From contig CALWZC010000015.1 of assembly GCA_944385935.1 (NCBI GenBank), forward strand, positions 1 through 56,952: a stretch of DNA of 56,952 bases, given 5' to 3'. Shown in pieces: positions 8,634 to 18,100 of this stretch. Position 1 is the first letter of the stretch. Every line of letters starts with the position of its first letter. The notes beneath the pieces were generated by a model. It was given only the letters and a program-made list of their open reading frames with translations. It searched no databases and was not told where the DNA came from. This DNA comes from an uncultured Anaerofilum sp. (GTDB lineage Bacteria; Bacillota; Clostridia; Oscillospirales; Ruminococcaceae). A program made the position numbers and the translations under genes.

Positions 8634-9773
8634 ATGAAACTTGCAGACAAAGAGCGCAATAAGCGGCTGCGGGAAGTAAAAAAAGAAAATGCCCGCCGTT
8701 ATAAAGAGTTGAAAAAGGCAAAACGCCGCAAGATTCCAGAGAGTGAATACCTCACCCAGATGAAGGATGAAAACAATATCCTAGAAATTGAGGATTTGCA
8801 CACCTTCTTCTATACAGATGTAGGTACTGTTCGTGCCATTGACGGCGTAAGTTTTAGTGTACCACGTGGCAAAACCATTGGTATTGTAGGCGAAAGTGGT
8901 TGTGGTAAATCTGTAACCAGTATGTCTGTAATGCGTATTTTGCAGGAGCCTCAGGGTCAAATTACCAGCGGTGCCATTCGCTTTAATCAGCGCAAAGAAA
9001 ACCGTGTAATTGATTTGACTAAGGTTCCCCAAAAGGTGATGGAAAGTGTTCGTGGCGGCGAAATCAGTATGATTTTCCAAGAGCCCATGACAACCTTGAA
9101 CCCTGTATTTACTATTGGTCGCCAGTTGGATGAAGCCATTGAATTGCACACCGAGAAAATGAGCAAAAAAGAAATTGCTGCTCATAGTGTGGAAATGCTG
9201 AAAACCGTTGGTATTGCCAATGCCGAGGGCGTATACAAAATGTATCCCCATGAGCTCTCTGGTGGTATGCGTCAGCGTGTTGTAATTGCTATGGCTCTGG
9301 CTTGCAATCCCGATTTGATTATTGCAGACGAGCCCACCACTGCGCTGGATGTAACCATTCAGGCACAGATTTTGGACTTGTTGCGCAATCTGAAAGACAA
9401 AATCAATGCTTCTATCATGTTGATTACCCATGATTTGGGCGTAGTTGCAGAGATGGCAGACTATGTTGTGGTTATGTACGCAGGCCGTGTAGTAGAGCAA
9501 GGTACAGTACACGAAATTTTCCACAACCCCAGCCATCCCTATACCATTGGTTTGATGAAGAGCCGCCCCAACATTTTGGGCAGTGAGGGAAATCGTTTGT
9601 ATTCCATCCCCGGCAATGTTCCCAACCCTGTGGACTTGCCCAACTACTGCTATTTCCACAATCGCTGCGACCGTTGTGGAAAAGAATGTGATGGTCCATT
9701 CCCACCAATGGTTGAGTTGAGTGGAAGCCACAAAGTGGCTTGTTATAAGGTAGAAAAGGAGGTGCAGAAGTAA
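8634..9773 (+). CDS. oppD: Oligopeptide ABC transporter ATP-binding protein, OppD type, with basic N-terminal extension
   Basis: This 379-aa ATPase energises peptide uptake. Walker A is GESGCGKS, the signature motif is LSGGMRQRV, Walker B is LIIADEPTTALD, and the H-loop is ITHD. A C-terminal Cys-rich oligopeptide-transporter domain (FHNRCDRCGKEC) follows; related DppD proteins bind an iron-sulfur cluster there. About 45 very basic residues precede the usual start of the fold (KERNKRLREVKKENARRYKE). A GGGAGGG site just before ATG 8634 argues that this extension is translated. A start at the internal ATG 8760 would give a normal-length protein but has no comparable ribosome-binding site. Confidence 0.92.
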   Translation: MKLADKERNKRLREVKKENARRYKELKKAKRRKIPESEYLTQMKDENNILEIEDLHTFFYTDVGTVRAIDGVSFSVPRGKTIGIVGESGCGKSVTSMSVMRILQEPQGQITSGAIRFNQRKENRVIDLTKVPQKVMESVRGGEISMIFQEPMTTLNPVFTIGRQLDEAIELHTEKMSKKEIAAHSVEMLKTVGIANAEGVYKMYPHELSGGMRQRVVIAMALACNPDLIIADEPTTALDVTIQAQILDLLRNLKDKINASIMLITHDLGVVAEMADYVVVMYAGRVVEQGTVHEIFHNPSHPYTIGLMKSRPNILGSEGNRLYSIPGNVPNPVDLPNYCYFHNRCDRCGKECDGPFPPMVELSGSHKVACYKVEKEVQK

Positions 9774-10747
9774 TGGCAGAGCAACAGAATGTTTTGGAAG
9801 TAGTAGACTTGGTAAAACACTACCCCATCAAAGCTGGTGTTACTCAGCATGTTGTAGGTCATGTTCGTGCAGTGGATGGCGTTAGCTTCTCCATCAAGCC
9901 CGGTCAAACCTTTGGTTTGGTAGGTGAGAGTGGATGTGGTAAAAGTACCATTGGTAGAACTCTTCTGCGCTTGACTCCTCCCACTAGCGGAAAATGTATT
10001 ATTGAGGGCAAAGATATTTTTGCAATGAAGCGCAAAGAGCTGCGTGCAATGCGCCCCAAAATGCAGATGATTTTCCAAGACCCTTATTCTAGCTTGGACC
10101 CTCGTATGTCGGTTAGTGAGATTATTGGTGAAGCTGTTCGGGAGCACAATATCGTATCTAAGGCAGAGTATCGTGACTATGTGTTAAAGGTTATGCAGGA
10201 TTGTGGTTTGCGCCCCTTCCAAGCAGACCGCTACCCTCACGAATTTTCTGGTGGTCAGCGTCAAAGAATTTGTATTGCTCGTGCACTGGCACTAAATCCC
10301 GATTTGATTGTAGCTGACGAGCCTGTTTCTGCTTTGGATGTTTCCATTCAGGCACAGGTAATCAACCTAATGCGTGACCTGCAAGAGCAGCGCAATCTTT
10401 CTTATTTGTTCATCAGCCATGACCTGTCTGTTGTAGAGTATATCTCCGATATGGTAGGTGTAATGTATCTGGGTACTTTGGTAGAAATGGGTACCAAAGA
10501 GGAGCTGTTTAAACATGCAATGCATCCTTATACTAAAGCATTGCTCAGTGCTGTTCCAGTTCCCAATCCCGACATTAAGATGAATCGAGTAATTTTGCAG
10601 GGAGATTTGCCCAGCCCTGCCAATCCTCCCAAAGGCTGTAAGTTCCATACTCGTTGCCCCAACTGCATGGAAAAGTGCAAAACCGAGGCACCAGTATACA
10701 AAGATTATGGTAATGGCCATTTCTGTGCTTGCCATTTGTATGAATAA
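9773..10747 (+). CDS. oppF: Oligopeptide ABC transporter ATP-binding protein, OppF type
   Basis: The 324-aa second ATPase of the importer starts at an ATG overlapping the oppD stop (TAATG), which implies translational coupling. Walker A is GESGCGKS, the signature is FSGGQRQRI, Walker B is LIVADEPVSALD, and the switch His is in FISHD. The Cys-rich C-terminus (FHTRCPNCMEKC) matches the oligo_HPY domain. It acts with OppD at the cytoplasmic face of OppBC. A terminator follows at 10773. Confidence 0.93.
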   Translation: MAEQQNVLEVVDLVKHYPIKAGVTQHVVGHVRAVDGVSFSIKPGQTFGLVGESGCGKSTIGRTLLRLTPPTSGKCIIEGKDIFAMKRKELRAMRPKMQMIFQDPYSSLDPRMSVSEIIGEAVREHNIVSKAEYRDYVLKVMQDCGLRPFQADRYPHEFSGGQRQRICIARALALNPDLIVADEPVSALDVSIQAQVINLMRDLQEQRNLSYLFISHDLSVVEYISDMVGVMYLGTLVEMGTKEELFKHAMHPYTKALLSAVPVPNPDIKMNRVILQGDLPSPANPPKGCKFHTRCPNCMEKCKTEAPVYKDYGNGHFCACHLYE

Positions 10748-10772
10748 TACAGCCAATATCCTTGTACTTGTC

Positions 10773-10803
10773 AAGCCCCTTCTATGGAATAGAGGGGGCT
10801 TTT
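10773..10803 (+). terminator. Terminator of the opp operon
   Basis: AAGCCCC and GGGGGCTT, with extra pairing between TTCTAT and AATAGA, form a long hairpin followed by TTTT. Confidence 0.75.
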
Positions 10804-10886
10804 GCTATATCTATTTTATTGCTATGAAAAAATAGAAGCATAACCATAATACAAAATTCATAAAATAGCAGGGGAAACCATTGCTT

Positions 10887-10914
10887 TTTACAGTGGTCAC
10901 CTGTAAACTATAAA
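10887..10914 (+). promoter_or_regulatory. Promoter with a 21-bp palindromic operator between -35 and -10
   Basis: TTTACA (10887-10892), a 16-nt spacer and TATAAA (10909-10914) form the promoter of the ParB-like/BMP gene. Superimposed on it is a perfect inverted repeat, TTTACAG-N7-CTGTAAA (10887-10907), which fills the space between the two boxes. A protein bound there would block polymerase, so this is a strong repressor-operator candidate. Confidence 0.6.
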
Positions 10915-10951
10915 TCATACAAATGAATTTAGCATAGAGAGGCGAATTGCT

Positions 10952-12889
10952 ATGAATTTGGAAGAATACCGCAAAGCCAGCAATAAGGGCAGAAAGTATT
11001 TTCGGGCCTGTGTTTCAAAGGGTATGTACCCCTATTTGCAGGTTTTGGATGATATTTTAGAGGCAGTGGATATTGCAAGCACCGTAGATTTAGGTGTTGT
11101 TAGTATTCCTACCGACCAAATTGCTGGAACAAAAACTGAGGGTAGAAAGGCCGCCTTTGCAGGAAATTTTATGCCCTTGTTGGATGAAGAAACTGAGTTT
11201 GCGTATAAATGGGAAACTCTGTGCAATTCTCACCTAGAGGAAGGAATTCGTGACCCCATCTTGGCCTATGAATATCTCAATCGTTTTTATGTGCAAGAGG
11301 GAAATAAGCGAGTAAGTGTACTAAAATACTTTGATTCTCCTTCCATCAAAGGAAAGGTTCTTCGTTTAGTGCCCAAACGCAGTGAAACAAAAGAAAACCA
11401 TATCTATTATGAATTTATGGATTTTTACCAACTCACCGGGGTGAACTACCTGTATTTCAGTGAGGAAGGCCGTTTTGCTCAGTTTGTGAAGCAAACAGGC
11501 AAGCAGCCGGGGCAAAAATGGAACCATGATGATTGCTCTTACCTATTTTCGGTATATCAGCGGTTCAAAGAGGCTTTCTACTCAAAAGGAGGACAAAAAC
11601 TCCCCATCACTGTTGGTGATGCTTTGCTTGCCTATTTAAAAGTATACAGCTATCAGGAGGCACTGGAAAAATCTGTTGCCAACTTTAAAGAGGATTTGGG
11701 AAAAATCTGGATTGAAATTATGGCGTTGTTGGAAGAACAAGTTGTAGAACTTTCCATGGAGCCAGAAAAAACATCCAATCAAAAAATGTCCTTGTTGGAT
11801 AAACTATTTTCCAATGATGTTATGCGTATACAGGTGGGTTTTGTTCACGAGAAAAATGCCCAAAATTCTTCTTGGACGTATGCCCATGAGTTTGGACGTC
11901 ATCAGCTAGAGGATACCTTTCCGGGACGTGTTACCACTCGTTGTTATGACAATGTAAAAGCAGGTGTAGATGATGAAAAGGCTATCCAACAGGCCATTGA
12001 TGATGGTTGTGATGTGATTTTTACCACTACTCCAAAGCTCATGTCTACCAGCCTAAAGATGGCAGTAAAAAATCCAAAGGTAAAAATCTTGAATTGCTCT
12101 TTGAATATGCCCCATCCTTATATTCGCACCTATTATGGGCGAATCCATGAGGCAAAATTTTTGGTAGGTGCCATTGCAGGTGCATTGGTAGAAGACAACA
12201 AAATTGGGTATGTAGCAACCTATCCCACTTTTGGCATGACAGCGGGAATCAATGCTTTTGCATTGGGAGCAAAGATGGTTAATCCTCGGGCAAAAGTGTA
12301 TTTGGAGTGGACTGCTGTAAAGGGAATTGATGTGGATGAGGATTTTCGGCGTTTAGGGGTACACCTTGTTTCCAGCCAAGATATGCGTATTCCAAACAGT
12401 TCCTCCAAAAAATATGGGTTGTATCAAATACTAGACAATGGAGAATATCAAGACATTGCTATGCCCTTTTGGCATTGGGGCGAGTTTTATGTAAAAATTA
12501 TAAAGTCGGTTTTGGATGGAAATTGGGAAGGTGAGGATGACACCCCCGATGCGCGTGCTCTCAATTACTGGTGGGGACTTTCTTCAGGCACTGTGGATGT
12601 GTTGTATTCCCGCAGTTTGCCGGTGGAAACTCGCCGTCTGGTAGAATTGTTACGGCAAAGTATTTGCAATGGCAGCTTTTCGGTATTTTCTGGAAAACTC
12701 CTTGCCCAAAACGACAGGATAATTCAGGAAAATGGAACTCTCACCCCAGAAGAAATTATTCACATGGATTGGTTGGCAAGCAATGTAGTGGGAGAAATTC
12801 CTAGAATGGATGAACTGATTGAAGAGGCAAAACCATTGGTTCAACTGCAAGGAGTTAACAAACAAGATACTGCTGCAAGGATATTATAA
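10952..12889 (+). CDS. Cytosolic fusion: ParB-like N-terminal domain plus BMP/PnrA-type ligand-binding domain
   Basis: This 645-aa protein has no signal peptide or membrane segment. Residues about 85-150 contain DPILAYEYLNRFYVQEGNKR, resembling the ParB/Srx-like fold in which a loop before an Arg binds nucleotide. Residues about 290-540 resemble the basic membrane protein (BMP/PnrA, Med) family of nucleoside-binding proteins: IQVGFVHEKNAQNSSWTY, AIDDGCDVIFTTTP and AKFLVGAIAGALVEDNKIGY. BMP proteins are normally exported lipoproteins, so this cytosolic form is more likely an intracellular sensor or regulator than a transporter subunit. A palindromic operator lies in its promoter, and a metallophosphoesterase gene follows 46 nt downstream. 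The ligand is unknown. Confidence 0.75.
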   Translation: MNLEEYRKASNKGRKYFRACVSKGMYPYLQVLDDILEAVDIASTVDLGVVSIPTDQIAGTKTEGRKAAFAGNFMPLLDEETEFAYKWETLCNSHLEEGIRDPILAYEYLNRFYVQEGNKRVSVLKYFDSPSIKGKVLRLVPKRSETKENHIYYEFMDFYQLTGVNYLYFSEEGRFAQFVKQTGKQPGQKWNHDDCSYLFSVYQRFKEAFYSKGGQKLPITVGDALLAYLKVYSYQEALEKSVANFKEDLGKIWIEIMALLEEQVVELSMEPEKTSNQKMSLLDKLFSNDVMRIQVGFVHEKNAQNSSWTYAHEFGRHQLEDTFPGRVTTRCYDNVKAGVDDEKAIQQAIDDGCDVIFTTTPKLMSTSLKMAVKNPKVKILNCSLNMPHPYIRTYYGRIHEAKFLVGAIAGALVEDNKIGYVATYPTFGMTAGINAFALGAKMVNPRAKVYLEWTAVKGIDVDEDFRRLGVHLVSSQDMRIPNSSSKKYGLYQILDNGEYQDIAMPFWHWGEFYVKIIKSVLDGNWEGEDDTPDARALNYWWGLSSGTVDVLYSRSLPVETRRLVELLRQSICNGSFSVFSGKLLAQNDRIIQENGTLTPEEIIHMDWLASNVVGEIPRMDELIEEAKPLVQLQGVNKQDTAARIL

Positions 12890-12935
12890 AAAAGGAAATA
12901 GCCCCACAAAACTGACTTGGGGCCACGGTGAAAAC

Positions 12936-13529
12936 ATGAAAATCTTAGCAATTTCTGACGAGGAGTCCAAATATTTGTGGGACCATTTTGAGCCGGAAAA
13001 AGTAAAAGATGTGGACTTGATTTTATCCTGTGGAGATTTAGACCCTCGCTATCTTAGCTATTTGGCAACATTCAGCCATGCAAGCGTTTTATATGTGCAT
13101 GGAAACCACGACGACAGATACAAAGAACGTCCCCCAGAGGGGTGTGTTTGTATTGAAGATGATGTGTATTGTTTTAATGGTATCCGAATTTTGGGATTAG
13201 GTGGTTCCATGCGCTATAATCCCAACGGAATAAATCAATACACCGAAAGGGAAATGAAAGCACGAGTGCGGCGGCTTTGGTGGAAGCTGCTGCGCTTTGG
13301 TGGCTTTGATATTTTACTTACCCATGCCCCTGCCAATGGAATCAATGATGGAGATGACCGAGCCCATTGGGGCTTTGAAAGTTTCAAAGGTTTGATGGAC
13401 AAGTATAAACCAAGGTATTTTGTTCATGGGCATGTTCATTTAAATTATGGACATACTATCCCACGGATTAGCCAATACAACGAAACAAAAATTATAAACG
13501 CATTTGAACGCTTTATTTTTGAGTATTAA
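12936..13529 (+). CDS. Calcineurin-like metallophosphoesterase
   Basis: The 197-aa product carries the metal-binding motifs of the superfamily: an N-terminal MKILAISDEES where Asp replaces the usual D-x-H, CGDLDPRYL (GD), VHGNHDDRY (GNHD), LLTHAP and VHGHVHLNYG (GHxH). The first His of the D-x-H motif is not present, as in several small single-domain members. The substrate is unknown; phosphodiesters and cyclic nucleotides are typical for the fold. ATG 12936 is chosen because the conserved first strand begins there, although an in-frame ATG exists upstream inside the preceding gene. It is probably co-transcribed with the ParB-like/BMP gene. Confidence 0.85.
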   Translation: MKILAISDEESKYLWDHFEPEKVKDVDLILSCGDLDPRYLSYLATFSHASVLYVHGNHDDRYKERPPEGCVCIEDDVYCFNGIRILGLGGSMRYNPNGINQYTEREMKARVRRLWWKLLRFGGFDILLTHAPANGINDGDDRAHWGFESFKGLMDKYKPRYFVHGHVHLNYGHTIPRISQYNETKIINAFERFIFEY

Positions 13530-13547
13530 ACACTTTGCTGCAAAAAA

Positions 13548-13576
13548 ACTCCCTTTGCTTTTGGAACAAAGGGAGT
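13548..13576. terminator. Bidirectional terminator between convergent genes
   Basis: ACTCCCTTTG (13548-13557) and CAAAGGGAGT (13567-13576) form a perfect 10-bp stem with A-tract on the left and T-tract on the right. It can stop the phosphoesterase transcript (plus) and the TetR transcript (minus). Confidence 0.85.
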
Positions 13577-13583
13577 TTTTATT

Positions 13584-14183
13584 TTATTGGATAAAGGAGG
13601 AAGCACCTGTAAGGATAAAGCGGTTTACCATTTGTGCAACCTGTTCGGGAGGTTCTTTCATGCCGGTTTTCAGCCATTGCTCCACCACAGCAAGACATCC
13701 TGACAACACAAAAGTGAGAAAATAGCTTGCTAAATATTGGGGCTGGTGTTGTAGAGCATTTGTCCAAATACCCAAACAGCGGTCACGCACCAATTCCATA
13801 ACCTTGCATATAAATTGTTCATCTCCGCCGTGCCCCAAAAGAATGCTGCAAAACTCTCGGTTTTGTGACAAAAATTCAAAGGCCTGTGTCATGGCACCAT
13901 CTCCCACAAATGGAGTGGCGTACAAATTGATTTTTTCTTCTTCAAATTGATCCAAAACTTGTTCTAATCCAGCTAACATTTCCTGTTCCATCTCGGATAA
14001 AAGATGCTGAATGCTGGAATAGTGCAGATAAAAGGTACTGCGGTTGAGGTCACAAAGTTGCGTGAGTTCTTGTACACTGATTTGCTGCAAGGGTTTTTGC
14101 TGCATCAATGTGATAAGCCCATCATACAACAGCTTGCGAGTGCGGCGAGTACGGCGGTCTTTGGAAGAAAATCCAGTGCTCAT
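13584..14183 (-). CDS. TetR/AcrR family transcriptional regulator
   Basis: This 199-aa regulator has an N-terminal TetR helix-turn-helix (residues about 10-55: RRTRKLLYDGLITLMQQKP, ISVQELTQLCDLNRSTFYLH). Its C-terminal all-helical ligand and dimerisation domain resembles the TetR_C_7/DhaS-type subgroup. ATG 14183 is preferred over the GTG at 14204 because AAAGGA lies 9 nt before it. It is divergent from the ABC ATPase/FtsX operon, the common arrangement for a TetR protein that represses an adjacent exporter. A symmetric site within that promoter region (14358-14391) is a likely target. Confidence 0.88.
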   Translation of the reverse strand: MSTGFSSKDRRTRRTRKLLYDGLITLMQQKPLQQISVQELTQLCDLNRSTFYLHYSSIQHLLSEMEQEMLAGLEQVLDQFEEEKINLYATPFVGDGAMTQAFEFLSQNREFCSILLGHGGDEQFICKVMELVRDRCLGIWTNALQHQPQYLASYFLTFVLSGCLAVVEQWLKTGMKEPPEQVAQMVNRFILTGASSFIQ

Positions 14184-14311
14184 AGTTTGATGTCCTTTCT
14201 TCACAATTTTAATATGGCTGTTGCCAGAGAAAATTCACAAGATTTTTTCAAAGTTTATCATCATATAGGATAAAAATGTCTAGTTTTCGACAGAGTGTTC
14301 TTCTGTGTTTG

Positions 14312-14391
14312 TTGCATTGTACTTCTATTTTGATTATAATAAATTCAAGAAAAATAATCAACACTGTGTTTAATAAACATCGTGCTGTTGA
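14312..14391 (+). promoter_or_regulatory. Promoter and candidate TetR operator of the ABC/FtsX operon
   Basis: TTGCAT (14312-14317), a 17-nt spacer and TATAAT (14335-14340) form the promoter. Just downstream is a nested symmetric region: TCAACA (14358-14363) with TGTTGA (14386-14391), enclosing the perfect palindrome TGTTTAATAAACA (14367-14379). It sits in the early transcribed region, a typical place for TetR-family repression. Confidence 0.6.
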
Positions 14392-14421
14392 AAGAAAGGG
14401 CGATGTCTTTTGGAGAACAAA

Positions 14422-15123
14422 TTGCATTTTGTGGACTTTATGGAGGTTTGCAAATATTATCAAGCTGGAGAGAACCGTATAGCCGCCGCTGACCATATGA
14501 ATTTCTTTATAGAAAAAGGGGAATTTTGTGTAATTGTGGGGCCATCAGGAGCAGGAAAAAGCACCTTGCTGAACATGCTGGGAGGCATGGACCCCTGCGA
14601 TGAGGGAGAAATTTGGCTAGACGGAAACCAGATTAGTCGTTGTACAGCCAAACAACTTACTGCCTACCGCCGTTATGATGTGGGCTTTGTATTCCAGTTT
14701 TACAACTTGGTGCAGAATCTAACTGCTTTGGAAAATGTAGAATTGGCCATTGAAATCTGTAAAAACCCTTTGGATGCAGAAACCGTTCTCAAAGAGGTTG
14801 GTCTGGGGCATCGTTTAAATAATTTTCCTGCCCAACTGTCTGGTGGTGAGCAACAGCGTGTGTCTATTGCTCGTGCTTTGGCAAAAAATCCAAAGATTCT
14901 GTTGTGTGATGAACCCACCGGTGCGCTGGACTATAAAACAGGTAAAGCCGTACTAAAACTATTACAAGACACCTGCCGCAAAACAGGAAAAACCGTCATT
15001 GTTATTACCCATAACCTTGCTATCACCCCCATGGCAGACCGCATTATCAAGGTAAATAGCGGAAAAATCCTATCAAATGAGGTAAACCCAAACCCCACAC
15101 CGGTGGAGCAAATTGAGTGGTAG
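14422..15123 (+). CDS. ABC transporter ATP-binding protein, LolD/MacB type
   Basis: The 233-aa ATPase has Walker [10 protein letters not shown], signature LSGGEQQRV, Walker [13 protein letters not shown] and switch His in VITHN, all typical of the FtsE/LolD/MacB branch that drives FtsX-type permeases. It would power the coiled-coil permease that begins 10 nt downstream. I favour the TTG at 14422 ([14 protein letters not shown]...), preceded by GGAGAA, matching the usual N-terminus. A TTG at 14410 and ATG 14440 are alternatives. Confidence 0.9.
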   Translation: MHFVDFMEVCKYYQAGENRIAAADHMNFFIEKGEFCVIVGPSGAGKSTLLNMLGGMDPCDEGEIWLDGNQISRCTAKQLTAYRRYDVGFVFQFYNLVQNLTALENVELAIEICKNPLDAETVLKEVGLGHRLNNFPAQLSGGEQQRVSIARALAKNPKILLCDEPTGALDYKTGKAVLKLLQDTCRKTGKTVIVITHNLAITPMADRIIKVNSGKILSNEVNPNPTPVEQIEW

Positions 15124-15133
15124 GTGAGAGCAG

Positions 15134-18100
15134 ATGAAAAAGACCTATTGGAAAAATATTTTTCGGGAGATTGGCTCTACCAAAAATCGTTTTCTTGCCA
15201 TTTTAATTATTGTGGCTTTGGGCGTGTGTATGTTTACAGGGTTGATGGTTACTTCTCCTGATATGCTGCGCAGTGGTGATATCTATTTTGACCAAAGCAA
15301 TTTTATGGATTTGCGTGTTATTTCTACTCTTGGTCTTACACAAAGAGATGTGGAAGAAATCGAAAAAATAGAGGGTGTCCAACAGGTAGAAGCTGTAAAA
15401 AGTGTGGACTGTTTGTTGAATGACAATGCAGGAGAACTTCTGGCTGCTCGGTTGCAAGCTTTGCCAGAGGATATAGAAACTGCCATCAATCAGCCCACAG
15501 TTATAGAAGGGCAACTGCCGAAAAATCCCGGAGAATGTGCTATATTAAATACCGCCATGGGAAAAGGGGTGCAAATAGGGGATACCCTTACTCTTGCTGA
15601 AGATAACGGCGATATGAGCGAAAGCCTTTCTAGTACAAAATGGAAGGTTGTAGGCATTGTATCTGTACCTACCAATTTTTCCATTGATGCCGAAACGGTG
15701 TCAGTTGGAGATGGTCAAGCAGATATTATTGCCTTTGCCCCCCAAGAGGATTTTTCTTCAGATGTGTACACCACAGCCTATATGACTGTGCAAGGCGCAA
15801 AAGAGCTGGATACATATAGCCAAGCTTATGAGGATTATCTACAACCAGTTATTGAACAACTAGAAGATTTGGGCTTAGAACAAAGTGAAATCCGAAAAGA
15901 TGAGGTAATTACCCAAGCCCAAGAGGAACTGGATAAAGCCAAGGCAGAATATGAAACCAAAAAGGCAGATGTAGAAGCTCAGTTGCAGCTTGCAGAAGCC
16001 GAGCTGGAAAAAGGCCGCCTTGAACTAGAAGAAAATGAAGCAAAGCTCCAACAGGGAAATTTGCAATGGCAGCAGGGAACCACCCAGCTTGCTCAAAAAA
16101 AGACTGAGCTTGCACAACTGTTGACACAAAAACAACAGGAAATTACACAAGCACGGCAGCAAATTACCGAGGGACAAAGACAGTTGGAGTTGGCAAAAAC
16201 ACAACTGGAAAGCTACAAAAACCAATATCAACAGGCAGTTTCTGCACAGCAACAAGTGGAAAGCGGAGAGCAACAACTACAACAGGCAAAACAACAACTG
16301 GAACTAGCCCAAAAGGGGGTAGAACTGGCAGAAAAAATGTTGCCCGGTTTACAACAGACAGTGGAAACTGCCCAACAAGCCGCCCAAACGGCCCAAACCC
16401 AAGCCCAACAAGCGGAAGAATACCGCCAACAGCTGAACCAAAGAGAGGATATTCAACAAGGGCTGGCAAAAAAACAAGCATTGGATGCGGTTTTAGCACA
16501 ATATCCCCAGTATACAACTATTGAGGAATTGTTGTTGAATCCTCCAGCGGATATGCCTTCGGAACAGCTTACCCAGTTACAAGCAGATTATCAGCAGTAT
16601 CAAACCGCCAAAACACAGGTAGATGCTGCCGACCTAGCCGCCGAAAGTGCAAAGCTGAGAGCAGAGCAACTCCAACAGGCTGCAACACAGGCGCAGACTG
16701 CCTATAAAAGTACAAAAACTTCTTTGGAACAGGGAAAGCAATCCATTGAAAGTAGCAACCAACTCATTGCCCAAAAAGAACAACAACTCCAGCAAGCAAA
16801 GGATATGTTGGCACAATATGCAGATTTACTGGAAAAGGCTCCTGCTATGATTGAAGAGGGAGAAAAGCAAGTATTAGAAAATGAGGCAAAACTACAAGAT
16901 GCACAGGCACAATTAGAGGATGGCACATTAGCTTTGTCTTTGGCACCATCGCAGGCACAACTAGAGTTTGAGAATGCCCAAAAGCTACTAGATGATTCCA
17001 AAAAACAACTGGAAGAAGGACAAGTCCAACTGGAAGAAGGAAAAAAACAATGGGAAGAAGGAAAAGAGGAATTTGAAACCCAAAAGCAAGAGGCAGAAAC
17101 TCAGCTAAACGAAGCAGAGGATAAACTCATTGATGCTCAGCGGGAAATTGACAAAATTGATTCCTGTGAATGGTATGTTTTAGATAGGAATACCATTGTT
17201 CCCTACGCTACTTTTAAAAGCAATGCCGACAAACTTGCCTCTATTGCAACGGTATTTCCTGTATTCTTCTTCTTAGTGGCTGCATTGGTGGCACTTACCA
17301 CTATGACCCGTATGGTGGACGAAAACCGTACACAAATTGGAACACTAAAAGCATTGGGCTATGGTGAAACAGCCATCACTGCAAAATATTTGCTCTATGC
17401 CGCCACAGCTACCTTTGCAGGGGGATTTATTGGTCTGTTGCTGGGCTTTTATGCCATTCCTGCATTGCTGTGGAATGCCTATTCTGCCATGTATCGTTTG
17501 CCAAAATTCTATATGCAGTTGGATTGGAAATTGGCAGTCATTGCATTGGCAGCAGCAATGTTGTGTACCGCAGGGGCAACTATCAATGCTTGCCATAGTA
17601 CACTAAAAGAAAAGCCAGCACAATTATTGATGCCCAAAGCCCCCAAAGCGGGCAAACGAATTTTGTTGGAACGGATTACCCCTTTGTGGAGCAGGATGAA
17701 GTTTACCCACAAGGTAACTGCCCGAAATCTGTTCCGCTATAAAAAACGGTTCTTTATGACCGTTGTGGGCATTGCAGGATGTACTGCCTTGCTGATGATT
17801 GGCTTTGGTATTCAGGATTCCATCATGGATTTGATGGATACCCAATATCAACAGCTTTGGCACTACGATTTGTCCATCGGTCTTAGCAATCCTTCTGCTT
17901 TGGAAGGACGGCGAGGAATTGAAGATATTTTGCAGGATAAAAACACCATTAAAAATTCTTTGGTTTTGTACCAAAAAAACATGGATGTTTCTAAAGATGG
18001 CAGTGAAACAGTGGATGTTACTATTACTGTGCCCCAACAACAAGAAGATATGGCGAAATTTATTACCCTCCGCAATCGCCAAAGCAAAAAGGAAATTCCC

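Noticed and set aside
8781-9731. 316-codon open frame opposite oppD
   Set aside because: Antisense to conserved ATPase motifs, with no ribosome-binding site and no domain. The same codon-bias artefact as opposite oppA.
14205-14421. Possible small ORF in the tetR/ABC intergenic region (14276-14482)
   Set aside because: It overlaps the promoter, the symmetric site and the ATPase start, and has no ribosome-binding site.
15900-17170. Glutamine-rich repetitive DNA considered as a minisatellite
   Set aside because: The repetition follows from heptad coding in the coiled coil. Units are not identical in DNA and have no fixed period.
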